Below are positions 59,978 to 64,000 of a stretch of 64,000 nt of DNA, in pieces. The notes beneath the pieces are model-generated. The model was not told where the DNA came from. It ran no database searches and saw only the letters and a list, made by a program, of their open reading frames with translations. Each line of letters begins with the position of its first letter. Within the stretch, counting starts at the first letter, position 1. The DNA comes from Saturnia japonica (lineage: Eukaryota > Arthropoda > Insecta > Lepidoptera > Saturniidae): assembly GCA_033032175.1 (NCBI GenBank), contig JAVKPJ010000050.1, positions 1 through 64,000 on the forward strand. Direction: 5' to 3'. The position numbers and the translations under genes were made by a program.

Positions 59978-62044
59978 CTACGGAGGTGGTGGTGCAGGCG
60001 GTGCCCTTCCTCTCTTTTCAGGGGGCCTACATTTGGCGCCCCCCATGTAGTGCCCCGCCGGCCTTCCGGCGTCGGCACACAAGGCGCAGTGCAGCTTTTC
60101 AGCAGTGCACGCTTGCGCCTTGTGGCCAGGCTCTCCGCATCGGAAGCACAGTGCTCCTCTATTAACCGCCGTTGATGGGCAGAGCGGACGCGTGTGGCCT
60201 ACCTCCATGCAGCGGTAACACCGCATGGGCCCACCCTCCAGGAGGCGCACACGAGCCGCACTCCACCCGACCAGGAGGCGACCCGCCTCCACCACCACCT
60301 TGGCAGCGGCTACAGGTAACGCAAGATGGACTGCGCCGCTGCCCCTGCCATAGGTGTTAATAGAGCCAGCCCTGATAAGAGCTGGCTCACAACTCCCCTT
60401 AGTCGCTGCAGCCGCAACGACTTCCTCCACCGAGACGGATTCATCCAGTCCTATGACTCGGATATGGGCCCTTTTAACGGGCCGAGCCACCACAGCCAAC
60501 CCCGACAACTCTTCCTGGAGGCGCTCCGCCAGCCTATCGGCCTGCTCCGAACTTTGATCCCCCCGAATCTCTATGATCCTGGATCCAGTAGCAGAGGGGC
60601 GCCACGAGAAATCCTCTATACCGAGCTCTGCCATACTCACTCGGTCCCTCGCTTCTAAAAGAGCGTCCTTATAGCTAAATCCCTCCGCCACAGCTCCCGG
60701 CTGCAGCGTAATAACAACAGCAGCCGAGCGCGGTGTCGAAGGGAGCTTCGCCCTTGGTTTAGGCTTAGGCTTGCCTCCAGGTGGGATGGAAGCCGCTACC
60801 ATCGGAGCCTTAGTGGGCTTCTTGTTTCGGCGTCGGCGACGAGCTACAATTGTCCACTCCCCGTCAGGCATCACTGGAGGAGCAGGAGCAGGAGCGGATC
60901 CAGGGAGCAGTTCGCAATGTACTCCCTTCTGACCGGTACTCACCGCAGGGAGAGACCCTGTCAACTTAGATCCTGCAGTCTTAGCCCTTACAGGCTTTGG
61001 TACTGTGGGCCCGGGAGTCGCCTTGCGGTTTGCATTCAAGGGTGGGCGGACCACCTTAGCGGGCAGGAGACGGTCTCCCAACGCCTCAATCTGGGCGGAC
61101 ATTGCCTCACCCAAGGAGAGCCGAAGCGACCGCTCCATGCGCACCATGTGATCCGCCAATACGTCTTGCACGTTCTGCGGCAAAGTTTGTTCTTCCTGAC
61201 TGGAAGACTCCGGCTGCAGTGCCGGCACTGGTGGCAAAGGTAGAGCATCTGCCCTGCCACGTAGAGCAGCGAGCTCCGCCTTCAGCTCTACCACTTCTTC
61301 GCGAAGCTTCCGCGTTTCTCGCCGCAAGAGTAAAGTCTCTTCTGCCACCGTGCGCCTAAGCGCAGTTGCCGTCACCTCCTGGAGGGTTCTAGCTGCCTCC
61401 TTCAGCGCCTTTATGCACGTACCCTTGAGGTTGCTAGACACTCTGCATACCTCAAGGATAGTGTCAACTTTACTTGTCGCCAGAGCCCTCAGGCTCTCCG
61501 GGTCGAGAGCCTCAAAGTCTAGTGGCGGCTCTGCAGGTAACTTCTGCAGAGTGTTACCGCGGACAGAGGAACTCTCATCACGCGACTCAACCGCACCCCC
61601 TGGAACACTCGTTGACCTAGTTGAACCACCCCGGTCACGTGCTCTGCCTCTCTGGGCCGTAGTTACCTTACTAGGCGTAGCGTCCCCACTAGTAATACCC
61701 GGTTTATCTTCATGTGTCCGCTTCCTGTCAGATACAGCTTCCGTCGTTGTAATATCGGGGCTCTCAGACCAGTGTCTGACCGAAAAACGGTCCAGTGAGA
61801 GATCCCTGAGAATCCGAACAACAGGCTGATCAGTAGCCAGTGTGCGTTTGTCCGTAGTCGTCATTTTCTTGATGGAATCGGTTTCCCGTGTTCTTGCCGT
61901 AGTCGTAGTTTTATCGGAGTCGTGCAAAATTTTGCCCCCCCCAGAGAACGTGGGGCAGCCCGAGCTATGCTCGGGGAGGGATTCTCCCTTGCGGGTACCC
62001 TCCTGGGGTATTAAACTTTTCAACTTTGCCTTGTCCATCATCAT
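59978..62044 (-). CDS. ORF1: Gag-like RNA-binding protein of a gag-only element (intact, 688 aa)
   Basis: Starts at one of three tandem ATGs (62044, 62041, 62038). Domains: N-terminal cassette SLIPQEGTRKGESL...CPTFSGGG; Ser/Thr-rich region; KVDTILEVCRVSSNLKGTC block; coiled coil (LLLRRETRKLREEVVELKAEL); basic linker; Gag core (SAAVVITLQPGAVAEGFSY, RPVKRAHIRVIGLDESV, LLVGWSAARVRLL); zinc knuckles CYRCMEVGHTRPLC (609-622), CFRCGEPGHKAQAC (633-646) and CALC...H...C (653-672); a proline-rich end. It stops at TAG 59980-59978 and lacks the TAATG coupling site. Because the only protein encoded is Gag-like, reverse transcriptase must come from another element. Confidence 0.92.
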   Translation of the reverse strand: MMMDKAKLKSLIPQEGTRKGESLPEHSSGCPTFSGGGKILHDSDKTTTTARTRETDSIKKMTTTDKRTLATDQPVVRILRDLSLDRFSVRHWSESPDITTTEAVSDRKRTHEDKPGITSGDATPSKVTTAQRGRARDRGGSTRSTSVPGGAVESRDESSSVRGNTLQKLPAEPPLDFEALDPESLRALATSKVDTILEVCRVSSNLKGTCIKALKEAARTLQEVTATALRRTVAEETLLLRRETRKLREEVVELKAELAALRGRADALPLPPVPALQPESSSQEEQTLPQNVQDVLADHMVRMERSLRLSLGEAMSAQIEALGDRLLPAKVVRPPLNANRKATPGPTVPKPVRAKTAGSKLTGSLPAVSTGQKGVHCELLPGSAPAPAPPVMPDGEWTIVARRRRRNKKPTKAPMVAASIPPGGKPKPKPRAKLPSTPRSAAVVITLQPGAVAEGFSYKDALLEARDRVSMAELGIEDFSWRPSATGSRIIEIRGDQSSEQADRLAERLQEELSGLAVVARPVKRAHIRVIGLDESVSVEEVVAAAATKGSCEPALIRAGSINTYGRGSGAVHLALPVAAAKVVVEAGRLLVGWSAARVRLLEGGPMRCYRCMEVGHTRPLCPSTAVNRGALCFRCGEPGHKAQACTAEKLHCALCADAGRPAGHYMGGAKCRPPEKRGRAPPAPPPP

Positions 62045-62274
62045 ATTTCAATCCTTCTAGTTCGCAGTACGCCTGCCGGGATCGGTATAAAACAACCGAT
62101 CCCGCCAGCCGCTACCCGGAACTGGGCCCTTGGGGCTCAAACTGAGCCCTCATCGGCCCCAGCCCGGTACTGGGTGCGCTGCTCACACGCCACACCCAGG
62201 AGCTTTTAACGGCCCTCCAGCCGGCGCTCCTCCACAGTCCCCTCTGATAAGCAGAGGGGTACCGGGAAGAGCGC
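62045..62274 (-). promoter_or_regulatory. 5' UTR of E18
   Basis: Same type as E0 and E17, with the hairpin CCCCTCTG-ATAAG-CAGAGGGG near 62239-62259. Confidence 0.6.
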
Positions 62275-62351
62275 GTCAGATATTAGCCGCCGACCAAACT
62301 GGTCGACGTTGCCCGGGGTGCACCACGAGGAGGTTTCTGACATCGCACCCC
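62275..62351 (-). ncRNA. HDV-like self-cleaving ribozyme at the 5' end of E18
   Basis: P1 GGGGTGC (62351-62345) with GCACCCC (62321-62315), seven Watson-Crick pairs. P2 GTCAGA (62341-62336) with TCTGAC (62280-62275). P3 ACC/GGT with loop TCCTCGT, very close to the HDV loop; GGGCAAC; P4 CGACCA-GTT-TGGTCG; J4/2 CTAA. Confidence 0.87.
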
Positions 62352-62356
62352 ACCCC

Positions 62357-62403
62357 AACCGAAACCTAACCTAACCTAACCGAAACCTAACCTAACCTAA
62401 CCG
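62357..62403 (-). repeat. Telomeric array with interspersed CCGAAA variants
   Basis: Pattern CCGAAA, CCTAA x2, CCGAAA, CCTAA x3, CCGAA(G). The rightmost telomeric array in the window. Confidence 0.93.
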
Positions 62404-62778
62404 AAGCACAGAGCCTCAGATTTTTGCAGCGCCACATTTAGTCCCAGACGCCGGATCCGACCGACGACGTGTGCCACCCCAGCGGTTGCCAATATCGCGG
62501 CTTCGTGGTGCGACTTAGCTCTCGACGTGACCAGTGTGTCGTCGGCATAACACACGACACTGAGGCCACGGAGGAGCGCACCGCGCAACACCCAGTCGTA
62601 TCCGATGTTCCAGAGAAGAGGGCCCAAAACTTACCCCTGGGGAACACCGGATACGACGTCTCGCCGACACATTCCACTCCGACCCGGGAAGACTACATAC
62701 CTCTCGGAGAGGTACGCCCCGACTATGCGGCGGAGGTAGGACGGCACTCCGTGAAATCGGAGCGCCTCTCTAATTGTG
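62404..62778 (-). mobile_element. E19: family B ORF2 fragment broken at its 3' side
   Basis: Contains RT motif B to C of ORF2 (GVPQ..., WNIGYDWVL, CYADDTLVTSRA) almost identical to E8. Unlike every other element it meets the telomere repeats without 3' UTR, terminal fold or poly(A). The frame at motif B is intact except for a G-to-K change, read as GKFWALF in a shifted frame. It is cut by the gap at 62779. Confidence 0.85.
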
Positions 62779-62878
62779 NNNNNNNNNNNNNNNNNNNNNN
62801 NNNNNNNNNNNNNNNNNNNNNNNNNNNNNNNNNNNNNNNNNNNNNNNNNNNNNNNNNNNNNNNNNNNNNNNNNNNNNN
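62779..62878. other. Assembly gap (100 N)
   Basis: Exactly 100 N, separating telomeric repeat DNA from AT-rich sequence. Physical linkage of the two sides rests on scaffolding only. Confidence 0.98.
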
Positions 62879-63337
62879 TTAAATTATTTATTATTTATTA
62901 TTTTTTAATAAATTTTTAACACTATATTTTTATTTATTATTATTAATTGGTATATGATTTAAGAAACAATTAATATGTTTTGGTCTATTTATATCAAAAC
63001 TTTAATAAAATTTTTAATATTATATCGATGCGGGCCGCGCGCTTGATGTCTCTGTTTTCCCACGGTGAAACGGTTATGTAATATGAAATTCCTTTTAGTT
63101 TTAGTCCAAATTTGTTTATATTTTGTTAAATATCTCTGGTTCCTGATGTCGTAGCGCTTTGGGCAAAGTCTTTTTAGATGCGGGATTAATTTGCGCACCT
63201 GTCTATTCCCATCCCAGCTGCTAATACGTCACAGGATACTATGTTTTGAATGTTTAAAGAATTTAATTGTAGTTTTCTCTTAAAGTATGTAATTAAAAAT
63301 TCTGAAATTTTGCACAAAAATAGTGTGATATATAGAT
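62879..63337. other. AT-rich sequence of unknown nature
   Basis: Base composition is sharply different from the GC-rich elements. It starts with runs of TTATTTATTATT and has a small GC-rich patch near 63027-63040. I see no coding frame, no TTAGG repeat and no known RNA. It may be unique subtelomeric DNA or an old AT-rich repeat. Confidence 0.6.
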
Positions 63338-63555
63338 TCGACAGGAGCGCCCTATGCTACAGGTGTGGGGGGTCTGGCCACGCGGCGGCAGAATGTGCAT
63401 CATCCAAGATGCATTGTGATGTGTGTGCCGCCGCTGGTAAACCAGCGGACCACTACATGGGAGGGGCGAGCTGCAGGCCCCCTACAAGCAAGGTGAGGCC
63501 TTTTGGTGCTGGGGCTAGCAGACCCAGGTCGGAGGTGATTGGATCAGCCCGCTAA
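63338..63555 (+). pseudogene. ORF1 C-terminal end of E20
   Basis: Encodes CYRCGGSGHAAAEC, CDVCAAAGKPADHYMGGASC and a short tail, then TAATG (63553-63557) shared with the ORF2 start. The first knuckle and everything upstream are missing. Confidence 0.87.
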
Positions 63556-64000
63556 TGGACCGGAGCTGCACCAATTACCTCCAGGGTAATTTGAACCACT
63601 CCGCCACTGCACAAGACTTGTTTGTGCAATCAGTGGCGGAGTGGAACATCAGTGTGGCGGTGGCTGCGGAGCCGTACTGTGTCCCTGCTCAACCGTACTG
63701 GGCAGGCGACTTGGACGGCTCTGTAGCCATCTACAGTACGGGTAACCCCTCTTGTTAGGGAGAGGGGTTCTGGGTTCGTGGCGGCCGCCGGGGGGGGATT
63801 CGGGGTTGGGGGACGTATTTCTCCCCAAACCGGCCCCTGAGGGAGTTTGAGGAGTTTCTGGACTCCCTGGGGCCGGTGGTAAGGCGGCTGTCACCGCTCC
63901 CCATTGTCCTGCTTGGCGACCTTAACGCCAAGTCGAGGGCATGGGGAGCGGTGACCACGGAGCCCCGAGGGGCAGTGGTGGAGGAGTGGGCAGTCCAGGC
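63555..64000 (+). pseudogene. ORF2 N-terminal part of E20, frameshifted
   Basis: MDRSCTNYLQGNLNHSATAQDL through AEPYCVPAQPYWAG is in frame. The frame is lost near 63750, recovered in another frame past 63800 (YFSPNRPLREFEEF, LGDLNAKSRAWG), so at least two indels lie in the first 90 codons. It continues past the window edge. Confidence 0.87.

Larger units (their letters stand above)
59614..62351 (-). mobile_element. E18: complete gag-only family A element with intact ORF1
   Basis: 2.74 kb, 25-nt poly(A), 3' UTR (59977-59639), intact ORF1, 5' UTR and terminal ribozyme. No ORF2. It is the best-preserved member of the gag-only class here. An extra GGGGT (62352-62356) lies between the ribozyme and the telomere repeats. 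Confidence 0.92.
63338..64000 (+). mobile_element. E20: family A element fragment in opposite orientation, 5'-truncated
   Basis: Starts inside the ORF1 zinc-knuckle region directly after AT-rich DNA and runs off the right edge in ORF2. It is closest to E1. It is the only plus-strand element and has no telomere repeat at its 5' side. Confidence 0.88.

Noticed and set aside
62989..63198. A 69-codon minus-strand frame in the AT-rich region
   Set aside because: Short, low-complexity, lysine/asparagine-rich as expected by chance in AT-rich DNA, no domain recognised.

Overview
This window is almost entirely telomere-associated retrotransposon DNA, probably from an insect. The pentamer TTAGG/CCTAA (ancestral arthropod telomere repeat) appears as 16 short arrays, and nearly every interval between arrays is one R1-clade non-LTR (LINE-like) retrotransposon of the SART/TRAS type. 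All elements from 1 to about 62.8 kb lie on the minus strand. Their poly(A) tails (T runs on the plus strand) point left and abut GGTTAGG; their 5' ends point right and begin GGGGT directly after TTAGGTT. Every clean insertion is therefore at TT^AGG. Because the G-rich strand runs right to left, the chromosome terminus should lie to the left and the centromere to the right. The species cannot be named from the sequence; Hymenoptera or Lepidoptera would fit the known range of such elements.

Layout. 1-246: 5' end of an element running off the left edge (E0). 301-5635: family A element with an intact EN-RT ORF2 (E1). 5671-17816: two decayed full-length elements (E2, E3). 17851-21455: three truncated gag-only elements (E4-E6). 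21508-40470: four family B elements, two with intact ORF2 (E7, E8) and one with intact ORF1 (E9). 40488-47474: two more B copies flanking a 100-N gap (E11, E12). 47490-48384: a short non-coding element (E13). 48403-56513: a recombinant of a D element and an A element (E14/E15). 56539-56803: a chimera of a retrotransposon 3' end and a U6atac snRNA copy (E16). 56824-62351: two complete gag-only elements (E17, E18). 62404-62778: a broken B fragment, then a second 100-N gap, 460 bp of AT-rich non-element DNA, and a family A fragment in the opposite orientation (E20, 63338-64000).

How the parts work together. Autonomous elements carry ORF1 (Gag-like, three zinc knuckles) and ORF2 (AP-type endonuclease, reverse transcriptase, C-terminal zinc finger), usually joined by an overlapping TAATG stop-start. 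Almost every 3' end carries a common multi-stem RNA fold whose stems covary between families. Many 5' ends start exactly at an HDV-like self-cleaving ribozyme. Gag-only elements (ORF1, no ORF2) share their 3' UTR with autonomous family A, so family A is the likely RT donor. This resembles the HeT-A/TART division of labour in Drosophila but is set in a canonical TTAGG telomere. 5' UTR modules are shared nearly unchanged between elements whose coding regions are far apart, so these units look mosaic.

Most reading frames are damaged by single-base indels or nonsense changes. Frames that remain open end to end: E1 ORF2, E7 ORF2, E8 ORF2, E9 ORF1, E15 ORF1 and E18 ORF1. All structure calls come from reading base pairing by eye; no folding, alignment or database search was run.
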